From positions 806,001 to 870,000 of the forward strand of contig NZ_QVNQ01000001.1 of the NCBI RefSeq assembly GCF_003432485.1: DNA of 64,000 bases, written 5' to 3'. Positions 7,529-15,503 of the stretch are shown here, one piece after another (the stretch's first letter is position 1; each line of letters opens with the position of its first letter). Origin of the DNA: Actinomadura spongiicola (GTDB lineage: Bacteria > Actinomycetota > Actinomycetes > Streptosporangiales > Streptosporangiaceae). Made by a program: the position numbers and the translations under genes. The notes beneath the pieces are model-generated. The model was not told the origin of the DNA and did no database searches. It was given only the letters and a program-made list of their open reading frames with translations.

Positions 7529-9454
7529 TCACGTGGGTTGGGTGGGTGAGGTCTCTCGCAGCGTGTTGATGAGTTGAATGATCGGCTCGCTGAGCAACGC
7601 CCACGATTCCTTCTCTCGGCTCATCGTGTATAGCTGCGCCAGGACGGTCGCATTTCCTCGACCCGCGCGGACGAGGATGCTGAGAAGCGCATGGCGGTGC
7701 TGTTGGTCGGCGGCGGCGACATGCAACCAGGGCCTCACTCTTGGAGCCCACGTCTCACACGGACGCCGCGTGAAGACGAGAGTCCAGCCGATGGCCAGTT
7801 GCCGGCGGACAGCGTGTTCGGAAATGAGCGCATGGTCGCGCCGGCCGGGGTCGGTGAGTGCCTCCGGATCGGCGAGATCCAGGAAGAGGTCGACGTCCGT
7901 GGGCCACTTTCCAGCTTCAGGCGTTGCTTCGGTCAAGCGCGCCAGCATTTGCCGACGAAGCCTTGGGGCACCGTCCGCCACCTCCACCAAGGTCTCGCGG
8001 GCGCGGGTTCCGCGCTCCCGTCTCGCCACATGGAGCAGCCGGACCAGGGCCTCGTCGGGATGCTTCGCCATCATCTCGTCACGGCACGCCGCAATGATCA
8101 CCTCGGCGAGCCGGGTGGAGAGAGTGGTCGAACGCGACCAGACGTAGATCTTGCGGCGGAAGGCCCGGCCTTGCTTCTCATCTCGGAGGCCGCGTTGCAG
8201 GATCAGAGCGGCTGCCTCCATTTTCGGGCGTGTGGTGGGGGCTGCGGTCAACTTTTCCACGAGCGAGAACAAAGCTTGCCGATAGCGTTTATTCAAGCAC
8301 TGTTCGGTAAAGCGCTCGATCAGATGTGCGCGTTCGCGGTACGCGAGGTCCTGAGAATCGGCGGTCTGCTCTATCCAGGCCTGTAGCGCGTTGTGAAGTT
8401 CCGGCATAAAGGTCCAGAAGTACGACCGTACCGCCGCGTCGTAATCGAGTTTCTTGAACCGGACATCGCCGGACGAGCCGAGTTCCGCGCCGATCTCCTT
8501 GAGCCTGACGTCCAGGGGAGCGCGCTCCAGAATCGGGCTTTCCTCGCGTGGGTGGTCTACCGTGTCGAGAAGAGCCGCGCCGGCATGATGAATGACATCG
8601 GCGTGGGCGTTGTGCAGCATGGCGACGGCGAGCAGCAGTGCGCGTTGCCGTCCCGTGGCGAGGCCTGCCACCTGCGTGGCCACGTCTTCCACCTGGCCGG
8701 TGAGCGCACGATAGGCGTCCTCACACCACTGCTCGAAGGTGCCTTGGCGGTGCTCGTCTCGTGCTCGCCGGATCAGCTCGATGTATCTGGGGACGTCCGC
8801 CATCCGCCAGTCAGCGTCCAGTAAGCGCGGCGGAGGAGGCTGAACCGGCCAGGAAATTTCCTCTACGCACAGATAGCGGTACAGAACCTCCTCGACCGCC
8901 GGGCGCTGAATCTCGGCGTGGTACGGAGCCAGTGTCGAACCGGGGTGGCCGGTCCTGTCCGGCAGTACGAGGACGAGGCGGGCGTCGCGGTCCTGGACCG
9001 TGGCGCGGAGGGAGGACAGCTCGGCACGGACCTCGTGCCAGCGCGGCCTGTCCACATGGGAAAGGTCCATCCACACGAGTTCGCCGTCGCCGACATGACT
9101 GTGATCGATGGGCGGCACATTGTCGCTGTCCTGTAGGAGAAGTTCGTGAATCTGCCCGCCATCGCAGCCGACTTCCCAGAGCAGCATCTTCGCCGCGGCC
9201 GTCCGGCCACTGCCTGGGAGCCCGTCAAGCAGCACGGTGTGTGAGGCTTCCAGAATGTCTCGCGCTTTGCCCAACCCGACTGGTTCGACGAAGCGTTGTC
9301 TGAGCCAGCGCAGCTCGTCCGCGGGCTGCTTTCGAGGGGAGACTCCGAGCGGGCCGGATTGCGGCAGGTAGTAGTTGTGGTTGTTAATGTTTCCCACGCC
9401 GCCGTGCATCCCCCCTTGAACGCTCGAAGCGTGCGCCTGGAACGTGTCTCTCAA
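7529..9454 (-). CDS. P-loop NTPase of the TIR operon (STAND/NLR-like sensor candidate)
   Basis: A protein of 641 residues. A Gly/Asn-rich N-terminal tail (GGMHGGVGNINNHNYYLP) precedes an ATPase module with Walker A GLPGSGRT at residues 78-85 and a likely Walker B at VWMDLSHVD. The C-terminal two-thirds is alpha-helical and repeat-like (RERAHLIERFTEQCLNKRYR, HPDEALVRLLHVARRERG). This layout suits a sensor ATPase controlling the TIR protein. The start is TTG at 9454, overlapping the TIR stop by four bases, with GAGGAG eight bases upstream inside the TIR gene, so the two are translationally coupled. Substrate and trigger are unknown. Confidence 0.82.
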   Translation of the reverse strand: MRDTFQAHASSVQGGMHGGVGNINNHNYYLPQSGPLGVSPRKQPADELRWLRQRFVEPVGLGKARDILEASHTVLLDGLPGSGRTAAAKMLLWEVGCDGGQIHELLLQDSDNVPPIDHSHVGDGELVWMDLSHVDRPRWHEVRAELSSLRATVQDRDARLVLVLPDRTGHPGSTLAPYHAEIQRPAVEEVLYRYLCVEEISWPVQPPPPRLLDADWRMADVPRYIELIRRARDEHRQGTFEQWCEDAYRALTGQVEDVATQVAGLATGRQRALLLAVAMLHNAHADVIHHAGAALLDTVDHPREESPILERAPLDVRLKEIGAELGSSGDVRFKKLDYDAAVRSYFWTFMPELHNALQAWIEQTADSQDLAYRERAHLIERFTEQCLNKRYRQALFSLVEKLTAAPTTRPKMEAAALILQRGLRDEKQGRAFRRKIYVWSRSTTLSTRLAEVIIAACRDEMMAKHPDEALVRLLHVARRERGTRARETLVEVADGAPRLRRQMLARLTEATPEAGKWPTDVDLFLDLADPEALTDPGRRDHALISEHAVRRQLAIGWTLVFTRRPCETWAPRVRPWLHVAAADQQHRHALLSILVRAGRGNATVLAQLYTMSREKESWALLSEPIIQLINTLRETSPTQPT

Positions 9455-10176
9455 CGGTTCTTCTCCTCTCGTTCCCGGCTGAATCGGTGGCCGACGCCAC
9501 CATGGTTGTCACCCTGGACGTAGGTCGCCCCGTCGCCGGAGAAATGCTGGGTGTTCTGGTTGATGTCGCCCTTCCCGGCGTGTACCGAGCCGGCATTCCC
9601 CTTGATGACCGTGCCGACGTCACCACCGATGTCGCGGCCCTGGACGGCCGTGCCGTGGATGTCGCTCGCGGTGTTGTTCACGTTGACGTTCTCGGGGGCC
9701 GGGGACGCCTGCGAATCCGCCCTTCTGAGTTCCGGGACGAGTTCGCTGAGGAAGTCGCCGATGCGCCTGATATCGTCCTCGCCATCACGAGGCTCCAGCC
9801 GCAGAGATTGGACGTCCGCCAGGCGTGCCAGTTCGATCGGCAGGTCTGCTGCCTTCAGACGCTCGGTCTTCCGCCCCTTCAGAACAGGGATGACGGTGAC
9901 CTTCGAGGCATAGGCCTCCAAGATCTCCCGGCGCACCCAGTCGCCGTCTTCGCGTAGCCGCACGTCCTGGGCCCAGCCCGGCCCCATGACGGCGAGCAGA
10001 ACGGCACTGTTGCGTACGGCGTTGAGCAGCCTTTCCGGATAGGACTGACCCGGCCGAATGGAGGTCGTGGCACGGAAGACCCGTTCCCCGCCGAACCGGT
10101 CGGACAGCCCTCGTTCCAGCATCGCGGCGGCCTCATCGCCGTCTCCGGTGCGGTAGTTGATGAACACGACCTGCAT
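9451..10176 (-). CDS. TIR-domain protein with intact NADase glutamate
   Basis: A protein of 241 residues. Residues 1-135 form a TIR fold: VFINYRTGDGDEAAAML (strand A), RVFRATTSIRPGQSYPERL (BB loop region), VLLAVMGPGW, and DWVRREILEAY. The last matches the SARM1 helix DWVHKEIVTAL, placing the presumed catalytic Glu at residue 84, so NAD hydrolysis or cyclisation is plausible. Residues about 165-235 are Gly/Asn/Val-rich repeats (DIHGTAVQGRDIGGDVG, GKGDINQNTQHFSGDG). The gene overlaps the regulator upstream by 44 bases and the NTPase downstream by four. AGGAG precedes the ATG. The NADase reading is inferred from the motif. Confidence 0.88.
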   Translation of the reverse strand: MQVVFINYRTGDGDEAAAMLERGLSDRFGGERVFRATTSIRPGQSYPERLLNAVRNSAVLLAVMGPGWAQDVRLREDGDWVRREILEAYASKVTVIPVLKGRKTERLKAADLPIELARLADVQSLRLEPRDGEDDIRRIGDFLSELVPELRRADSQASPAPENVNVNNTASDIHGTAVQGRDIGGDVGTVIKGNAGSVHAGKGDINQNTQHFSGDGATYVQGDNHGGVGHRFSREREEKNR

Positions 10177-11473
10177 CCTGATCTCCTTGATGGGTGGTGG
10201 CGCGCAAAGCCGCGCCTAGTTCGGGCATCAGCCGGCGCACCGATGAGCTCTTCGGGTATCGGTGCAGCGTTCGCGCGAGGTTGCGCAGGTCCGCCGACAC
10301 GGTCGCCGAGCCGGTCGCGGTGATGCCCTGCAACAGTTCTCGCGTCAGCTGACAGGCGCGGTCGATTTCGCCGTCCATGGCATGGGCTAGTGCCTGCCGC
10401 ACACCGAAGCGGACTCGCGTGCGCACGGCTTGCCCGGGAACCTGCGCCAGCTGCGCCTCGATGACCTGGGCGGCAGCACGGGGTCGTCCCAGGTCGTGCA
10501 GACACCAGCCTCTGACCATCTCGGCCGGGTCGGTCAGGCTCGTGGTGCCGAGGACCGGCGAGTTCGAGCTCTCCGTGTGGCGGGCCAGCATGGTCCGGGC
10601 TCGCTCCAGGCTCCGCATGCACGCGTCGTAGTCGCCGGCGAGCGCGTGCCCCTGCGCCTCCCGCTGTGCGGCCAGTCCGCGGATTCGCGGCGGCACACCG
10701 CCGTGCTGCGCCTGCCGGGCCAGTTCGATCGTCTGCCGGGCGTCCTCGCGGTAGAGGGTGACGAGCGCGTGCCGGACCATCGCGTACGCCGCGAGGTGGT
10801 GATCACCGCCGGCCTCGGCAAGATCGACCGCGCGTCGCGTCCACCACAGTGCGCCGTGCTCGTCGCCGTTCTCCTGCACCAGCCAGCCGATGTACTCGGC
10901 GTAACGGGACCCGAGCCGCAACAACTCCTGACGCGAGTGTGCACCGACCTGGCGGGACAGTTCCTGGACCGCATGTGTCTGTGCGATGAGGACCGGCAAC
11001 AACAGCCCTGGGGTCGTGACCTGCCCCAGCTGCCGATACTGATCGAACAAAGCTCGAAAGGTTCCGAGAAGTGTCGCGGCCTCGGCATTGGCGGGTATGG
11101 TCGGCAGGCCGATGCTCATTCCCGCGATGGATGCGGCGCCGGCCACCACCGCCTGCCGCCGGCTCATGGGCTCGAACCGGCTTTGGCCGTCCGAGGACAA
11201 CCGCATCAGCCACACCTCCTCGTCGACGCCTGTTTCGGTGACCCGGGTACCGGACGGGTTATCCGGGATTAGGGCGGCAAGCGCTCCTTTCGCGTCGAGT
11301 ACGGCGTCGCAGAGACGTGCCAGGTCTCGGCTGGGACTTTTGATGCCTCGTTCGACCTTGCTCAGCTGGCCCTTGCTGTAATGAACCCGCTGGGCGAGTC
11401 CACCGAGACTCATGCCGATCGCCAGACGCCTTCGTCGAAGCTCTGTACCGAACTCGGTGGGCCGCTCGGACAC
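10133..11473 (-). CDS. XRE-type regulator with TPR-like domain, first gene of the TIR operon
   Basis: A protein of 446 residues. An XRE/Cro helix-turn-helix lies at about 8-65 (ELRRRRLAIGMSLGGLAQRV, YSKGQLSKVERGIKSPS). Next comes SRRQAVVAGAASIAG, which resembles a twin-arginine signal but is internal and probably vestigial. Then about 300 residues of helical, TPR-like repeats (ALWWTRRAVDLAEAGGDHHLA, RGWCLHDLGRPRAAAQVIEA) follow, a common actinomycete regulator plan. GTG 11473 is preferred because GGAGG lies five bases upstream; an ATG four codons earlier lacks a site. Its 3' end overlaps the TIR start, so it is probably co-made with the TIR/NTPase pair and may repress or sense for it. Confidence 0.82.
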   Translation of the reverse strand: MSERPTEFGTELRRRRLAIGMSLGGLAQRVHYSKGQLSKVERGIKSPSRDLARLCDAVLDAKGALAALIPDNPSGTRVTETGVDEEVWLMRLSSDGQSRFEPMSRRQAVVAGAASIAGMSIGLPTIPANAEAATLLGTFRALFDQYRQLGQVTTPGLLLPVLIAQTHAVQELSRQVGAHSRQELLRLGSRYAEYIGWLVQENGDEHGALWWTRRAVDLAEAGGDHHLAAYAMVRHALVTLYREDARQTIELARQAQHGGVPPRIRGLAAQREAQGHALAGDYDACMRSLERARTMLARHTESSNSPVLGTTSLTDPAEMVRGWCLHDLGRPRAAAQVIEAQLAQVPGQAVRTRVRFGVRQALAHAMDGEIDRACQLTRELLQGITATGSATVSADLRNLARTLHRYPKSSSVRRLMPELGAALRATTHQGDQDAGRVHQLPHRRRR

Positions 11474-11792
11474 TTGGACCTCCATAACCGTCCATCGGAA
11501 CGGCCCGGGGAGTCACCGCCAACAAGCCTGCGGGAGCCGCTGTGGGATGGACAAGACGCCTGCGGGTGTTTCCCGTTTCCTCCTTGAGGAGACAGGAAGG
11601 CGCGGTATTTGTCGATGGACGGTGAAGAAGTTCAAACGCGATCTTGATGGCACGCTCGATCAGCAGGGAGTCTGTCGGTTATCGGCCACGGTTCGGCCGT
11701 GATTTGGCCTTGAACATACGAAAAGACGGAACGGATGCGGCGTAAGCGGAACACCACCTAGGCTGGGGCGCCCACGGAAGAAGGAGGCCAGG
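11474..11792. promoter_or_regulatory. Divergent intergenic region, TIR operon / VOC gene
   Basis: These 319 bases between divergent genes must hold both promoters, but no convincing -35/-10 pair is visible. A short inverted repeat (TCCTC/GAGGA) lies near 11580-11592, and CACGG/CCGTG lies near 11687-11701. AAGGAGG at 11781-11787 is the ribosome site of the VOC gene. Confidence 0.4.
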
Positions 11793-12251
11793 GTGACGGT
11801 TCGGCGGATGGACAATATCGGCATCGTCGTCGACGACCTTGAGGCGGTCATCGCGTTCTTCACCGAGCTTGGTCTGGAGTTGGAGGGGCGGATGCTGGTC
11901 GAGGGGGCCTGGGCGGCGCGGGTTGTCGGGCTTGAGGATCAGCGGGTTGAGATCGCGATGATGCGGACGCCGGACGGGCATGGGCGGATCGAGTTGGTGA
12001 AGTACCTTGCGCCGGAGCCGATCAGTGGGGTGCCGAGGGACGCCCCGGCCAACACGCTGGGGATTCGCCGCATCATGTTCGCGGTCGATGACATTGAGGA
12101 CGCCGTCGCGCGGCTGCTCGACCATGGTGCCGAACTCGTCGGTGAGGTGGCGCAGTACGAGGACAGCTACCGGCTCTGCTACGTCCGCGGCCCGGAGGGC
12201 ATCGTCATCGCCCTGGCCGAGGAGCTCGGCTCGAACGACAACGGGAGGTGA
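11793..12251 (+). CDS. VOC (glyoxalase/bleomycin-resistance fold) protein
   Basis: A protein of 152 residues with two beta-alpha-beta-beta-beta modules. The first runs from MDNIGIVVDDLEAVIAFFTELGL to IEIAMM-type strands, the second from IRRIMFAVDDIEDAVARLLDHGAEL to LCYVRGPEGIVIALAEELG. The terminal Glu and internal Glu/His positions are those that bind metal in lyases and dioxygenases of this superfamily, but the substrate is unknown. The GTG start is set by AAGGAGG six bases upstream. Its stop lies two bases before the start of the PPOX gene, and the shared GGGAGG implies co-translation. Confidence 0.85.
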   Translation: MTVRRMDNIGIVVDDLEAVIAFFTELGLELEGRMLVEGAWAARVVGLEDQRVEIAMMRTPDGHGRIELVKYLAPEPISGVPRDAPANTLGIRRIMFAVDDIEDAVARLLDHGAELVGEVAQYEDSYRLCYVRGPEGIVIALAEELGSNDNGR

Positions 12252-12253
12252 CC

Positions 12254-12754
12254 GTGCGACCGGACGAGATCGCCGAGGTGTTGAACCGGCCGATCAGCCA
12301 GGAGTTGTTGGCTCGCGACATGACCCGGCTGGCCTATGTCGCCAAGGACGGCACGCCGCGTAACGTTCCGATCGTCTTCGCCTGGAACGGGTCGGAGATC
12401 GTCATGTGCACTCCGAAGAACGCTCCGAAGCTGCGGGCCCTGAAGGAGAATCCGATGGTCGCCCTGACGATCGACACCGAGGTGCACCCGCCCAAGATCC
12501 TGCTCATCCGGGGGCGGGCCGAGTTGGACTACGTCGATGGCATCCCGGACGAGTATCTCCAGTCGACCAGTACCTATGAGATGAGTGCCGAGCAGCGGGT
12601 CGAGTGGGAGGCGGACGTGCGTTCGCTGTACCACGACGGGATGGTTCGGATCGTCGTGACTCCGACGTGGGCGAAGCTGATCGACTTTGAGACGACGTTG
12701 CCGAGCCCGGTCGAGGAGCTGATCCGGCGGCGGGCGGAACGCCAGGGCGCCTGA
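12254..12754 (+). CDS. Pyridoxamine 5'-phosphate oxidase-like flavin/F420-binding protein
   Basis: A protein of 166 residues with the split-barrel FMN/F420-binding fold: RLAYVAKDGTPRNVPIVFAWNGSEIVMCT, then APKLRALKENPMVALTIDTE and a KILLIRGRAELDYVDGIPDEY block, the usual order for the PPOX class. It may reduce or bind a flavin-type cofactor; the reaction is unknown. GTG 12254 sits five bases after GGGAGG; an in-frame GTG at 12248 would overlap that site. It is co-transcribed with the VOC protein and ends at a bidirectional terminator. Confidence 0.8.
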   Translation: MRPDEIAEVLNRPISQELLARDMTRLAYVAKDGTPRNVPIVFAWNGSEIVMCTPKNAPKLRALKENPMVALTIDTEVHPPKILLIRGRAELDYVDGIPDEYLQSTSTYEMSAEQRVEWEADVRSLYHDGMVRIVVTPTWAKLIDFETTLPSPVEELIRRRAERQGA

Positions 12755-12767
12755 GGGAGGCGACAAG

Positions 12768-12802
12768 GCGATGCCGCCGCCCGGGACGGGCGACGGCATC
12801 GC
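12768..12802. terminator. Bidirectional hairpin terminator
   Basis: GCGATGCCGCCGCCC pairs with GGGCGACGGCATCGC: a 15-bp stem with one G-T pair and a 5-base loop, followed by TTTCTCTATTT. It lies between the convergent PPOX and symporter genes. Confidence 0.75.
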
Positions 12803-12810
12803 GGGTTTCT

Positions 12811-14205
12811 CTATTTCGTTGAGGCTTCGGCGGTCTTGTCCTTCGAGGGACGGTCGCGGAAGTAGTCCCGCGTCTCCCGGTAGACGAGCGGGGACAGGAT
12901 CAGCAGGCCGATCAGGTTCGGCAGTGCCATGAGGCCGTTCATGATGTCGGAGAAGGTCCACACCGTGGTGAGGGTGGTGACGGAGCCGACGTAGACGACC
13001 ACGATGAACAGCAGGCGGTAGGGCAGGACGGCCCGACGGCCGAACAGGAACTCCACGCAGCGGTCGCCGTAGTAGGACCAGCCGAGGATGGTGGAGAACG
13101 CGAAGAAGATCACGCTCAGGGTGACGATGACGCTGGCCCAGTCGCCGGGCAGTCCCTCGTCGAAGGCGCGGGCGGTGAACTGTGCGGCCTCGTCCTCGCC
13201 GGCGTCCTTCCACACGCCGGTGACGACGATGGTGAGGGCGGTGAAGCTGACCACGACCAGGGTGTCGATGAACGTCTGCGTCATCGAGACCAGCGCCTGC
13301 CGGACGGGATGGTCGGTCTTGGCCGCGGCGGCGGCGATGCCGCCGGTGCCGAGCCCGGACTCGTTGGAGAAGATTCCGCGGGCGACGCCGTACCGGATGG
13401 CGGCGGCGACCCCGGCGCCGACGAAGCCGCCGGTCGCGGAGGTGCCGGAGAAGGCGTCGGAGAAGATCAGGCCGATCGCGGAGGGCACCTCGCCGATGTT
13501 GAAGGCCAGCACGGCCGCCGCGCCGACGATATAGAAGACGATCATGACGGGGACGAAGGCGCTGGTGACACGGCCGATGTTCTTGATGCCGCCGAGGATG
13601 ACGGCGGCGGTGAACACGGTGACGATCGCGCCGGTGATGTAGGGGTCGAGCCCCCACTCCTCTTCGACGTTGGCGGCGACGGTATTGGCCTGCACGCCGT
13701 TGCCGATGCCGAACGCCGCGATGGCGCCGGCCACCGCGAAGAACCCGCCGAGGAAGACGCCGAGCGGTCCCTTGATGCCGTTCCTGAGATAGTGCATCGG
13801 CCCGCCGCCCTGCTCACCCGCGCTGTCGGGACGGCGGAAACGCACCCCCAGGAACGCCTCGCTGTATTTGGTGGCCATGCCGACCATGCCGGTGAACCAC
13901 ATCCAGAAGACGGCGCCGGGGCCGCCGAGCGCGATCGCGGTGGCGACACCGGCGATGTTGCCGACGCCGACGGTGGCGGCGAGGGCCGTGGCGAGCGCCT
14001 GGTAGTGCGAGATGTCGCCCTCGGCGGCGTCGGAGTCCGATCGCTTCACGAAGGCGAGCCAGAACGCGAGCCGGAAATGGCGCACCTGGAGTCCGCGCAG
14101 CAGGAACGTCAGGTAAAGGCCGGTGAGCAGAAGCAGTGGGATCAGCAGCCATGGGCCCCAGATGAAGCTGCTGGCATCGCTCAGGAAGTCGTTTACGGAG
14201 TCCAT
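12811..14205 (-). CDS. Alanine/glycine:sodium symporter (AGCS family)
   Basis: A protein of 464 residues with about ten or eleven membrane helices. AGCS signatures are present: ALATALAATVGVGNIAGVATAIALGGPGAVFWMWFTGMVGMATKYSEAFLG-type blocks (helix pair and loop), GARGIFSNESGLGT-type (here RGIFSNESGLGTGGIAAAAA), and FAFSTILGWSYYG near the C-terminus. It would import alanine or glycine with Na+. Start ATG 14205 (MDSVNDFLSDASSF) is preferred over an ATG 27 codons upstream because it begins the usual family N-terminus. It is transcribed alone, away from the TetR-type regulon. Confidence 0.9.
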   Translation of the reverse strand: MDSVNDFLSDASSFIWGPWLLIPLLLLTGLYLTFLLRGLQVRHFRLAFWLAFVKRSDSDAAEGDISHYQALATALAATVGVGNIAGVATAIALGGPGAVFWMWFTGMVGMATKYSEAFLGVRFRRPDSAGEQGGGPMHYLRNGIKGPLGVFLGGFFAVAGAIAAFGIGNGVQANTVAANVEEEWGLDPYITGAIVTVFTAAVILGGIKNIGRVTSAFVPVMIVFYIVGAAAVLAFNIGEVPSAIGLIFSDAFSGTSATGGFVGAGVAAAIRYGVARGIFSNESGLGTGGIAAAAAKTDHPVRQALVSMTQTFIDTLVVVSFTALTIVVTGVWKDAGEDEAAQFTARAFDEGLPGDWASVIVTLSVIFFAFSTILGWSYYGDRCVEFLFGRRAVLPYRLLFIVVVYVGSVTTLTTVWTFSDIMNGLMALPNLIGLLILSPLVYRETRDYFRDRPSKDKTAEASTK

Positions 14206-14537
14206 CACACCACCGATCGGGAGCGGGCACGATTGCTCACCGAAAGGTAGGCGAGGGCGCCTTGCTTGTGAACCCCACCGCGGCAACGTGGGCGCGGTTC
14301 ACTTGTCCGGGACGGAATGTTTCCATAGCGGAACGGGACTGAGATCACCGGGTAATCGAAATGCGATCCGTTGCCGTCGAGCCGAAATCAAAGGGCGCCG
14401 TGCGAGTCTGAACGTGGTGTCGGGGCGAGGCGCGGACGGGCGCGATGCGGTGTCGCGCCCGGCGTTCCACGCGGGTCGGGGCCGTGCCGAACCACGGGTT
14501 CACCTGGGCCGTTGGGGCAGAGTTGGGGGTCTGCTCC

Positions 14538-14602
14538 TTGACACCGGCGCCGCCGGTCCGCCATCTTGGTCATATGAACAAGTCGTTTGTTCATGTCAGT
14601 GG
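14538..14602 (+). promoter_or_regulatory. Promoter and tandem TetR-type operators, site A
   Basis: TTGACA at 14538-14543 serves as -35, and a weak -10 follows around 14561-14567. The inverted repeat CTTGGTCATATGAACAAG (14565-14582) overlaps the expected start point. It is immediately followed by a second related element, CAAGTCGTTTGTTCATGTC (14580-14598). The 14206-14627 gap holds nothing else recognised. The same repeat recurs at four other promoters in this window. Confidence 0.75.
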
Positions 14603-14627
14603 TCGGTGAGGTGCCCGGAGGAGCGAG

Positions 14628-15503
14628 ATGACCGATGTGACCGTTCTGGGTGCGGGTTTCATGGGGGCCGCGATCGCCCGGGTGCTGATGGAGCGGGGCC
14701 GTACCGTCACGGTCTGGAACCGGACGCCCGCCAAGACGGAACGCCTGCGAGAGGCCGGTGCCACGGTCGCCGAGGGCTTCACCGACGCCCTGACCCTCAG
14801 CCCGGTCACGATCTCGGCGCTGTCCGACTACGCCGCACTGGTCGAGCGGCTGGAGCCGGTCGCGTCACTGGAGGGCGTTGACCTGGTCAATCTCACCACC
14901 GGTCAACCCCACGAGGCGGACGAGCTCGAAGCGCTGGTCACGGCGCGCGGTGGCCGGCTGCTCGACGGGGCGATCATCTGCTACCCGTCCCACATCGGCA
15001 CCGAGAAGGGTGTCGTCAAGTTCTCCGGGCCGAACGAGCTGTGGGAACGGCACCACGAGCTGCTCGAACTCCTCGGCACCGGCACCGATCATCTGGGTGA
15101 GCCGGTCCGGCTGGCCAACGTGCTGGACGCGGCCCAGCTCGGGTTCTACATCCCGGCGATCGGGGCGGCGATGGAGGCCGCGGCGTACGCCGAGAGAGAA
15201 GGTCTCGGGTTCGCCGATCTTCGTCCGGTGCTGGTGCACGGGCTCAACGTCATGACCGGCTTCCTGGCCAAACGCGAGGACATGATCGCGAAGAACGACT
15301 TCGCGGCCGAGGACTCCCCGGCGGAGGTCTACCTGGCCGCCATGCGCGGGGTGGTCGAGGCGATGGACCGCGCGGACATGGAGCCGCTGCTCGGCCGGGC
15401 GGTGATCCGGCACCTCGAAGAGGTCCAGGCCGCCGGTCGGCTTGATGGTGACTTCGCCGAGATCTACCGGTCGCTTCGGGAATCCGCCGGGGAGCAGGAG
15501 TGA
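14628..15503 (+). CDS. NAD(P)-binding beta-hydroxyacid dehydrogenase / imine reductase-like protein
   Basis: A protein of 291 residues of the 6-phosphogluconate/3-hydroxyisobutyrate dehydrogenase superfamily. A Rossmann fold opens with VTVLGAGFMGAAIARVLMERG, and VWNRTPAKTERL after strand 2 (Arg/Lys) suggests NADPH preference. The C-terminal all-helical domain (LDAAQLGFYIPAIGAAMEAA) forms the dimer. The Lys normally catalytic in hydroxyacid dehydrogenases is not evident at that position, which is typical of imine reductases. Imine reduction would suit an amine pathway, but this is inference. AGGAG lies upstream of the ATG, and the gene heads the first operon of the regulon. Confidence 0.8.
   Translation: MTDVTVLGAGFMGAAIARVLMERGRTVTVWNRTPAKTERLREAGATVAEGFTDALTLSPVTISALSDYAALVERLEPVASLEGVDLVNLTTGQPHEADELEALVTARGGRLLDGAIICYPSHIGTEKGVVKFSGPNELWERHHELLELLGTGTDHLGEPVRLANVLDAAQLGFYIPAIGAAMEAAAYAEREGLGFADLRPVLVHGLNVMTGFLAKREDMIAKNDFAAEDSPAEVYLAAMRGVVEAMDRADMEPLLGRAVIRHLEEVQAAGRLDGDFAEIYRSLRESAGEQE

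Noticed and set aside
12179..13657. 492-codon minus-strand frame overlapping the symporter and PPOX genes
   Set aside because: Arg/His-rich out-of-frame reading of the symporter and antisense to the PPOX gene. The symporter frame has clear family motifs.
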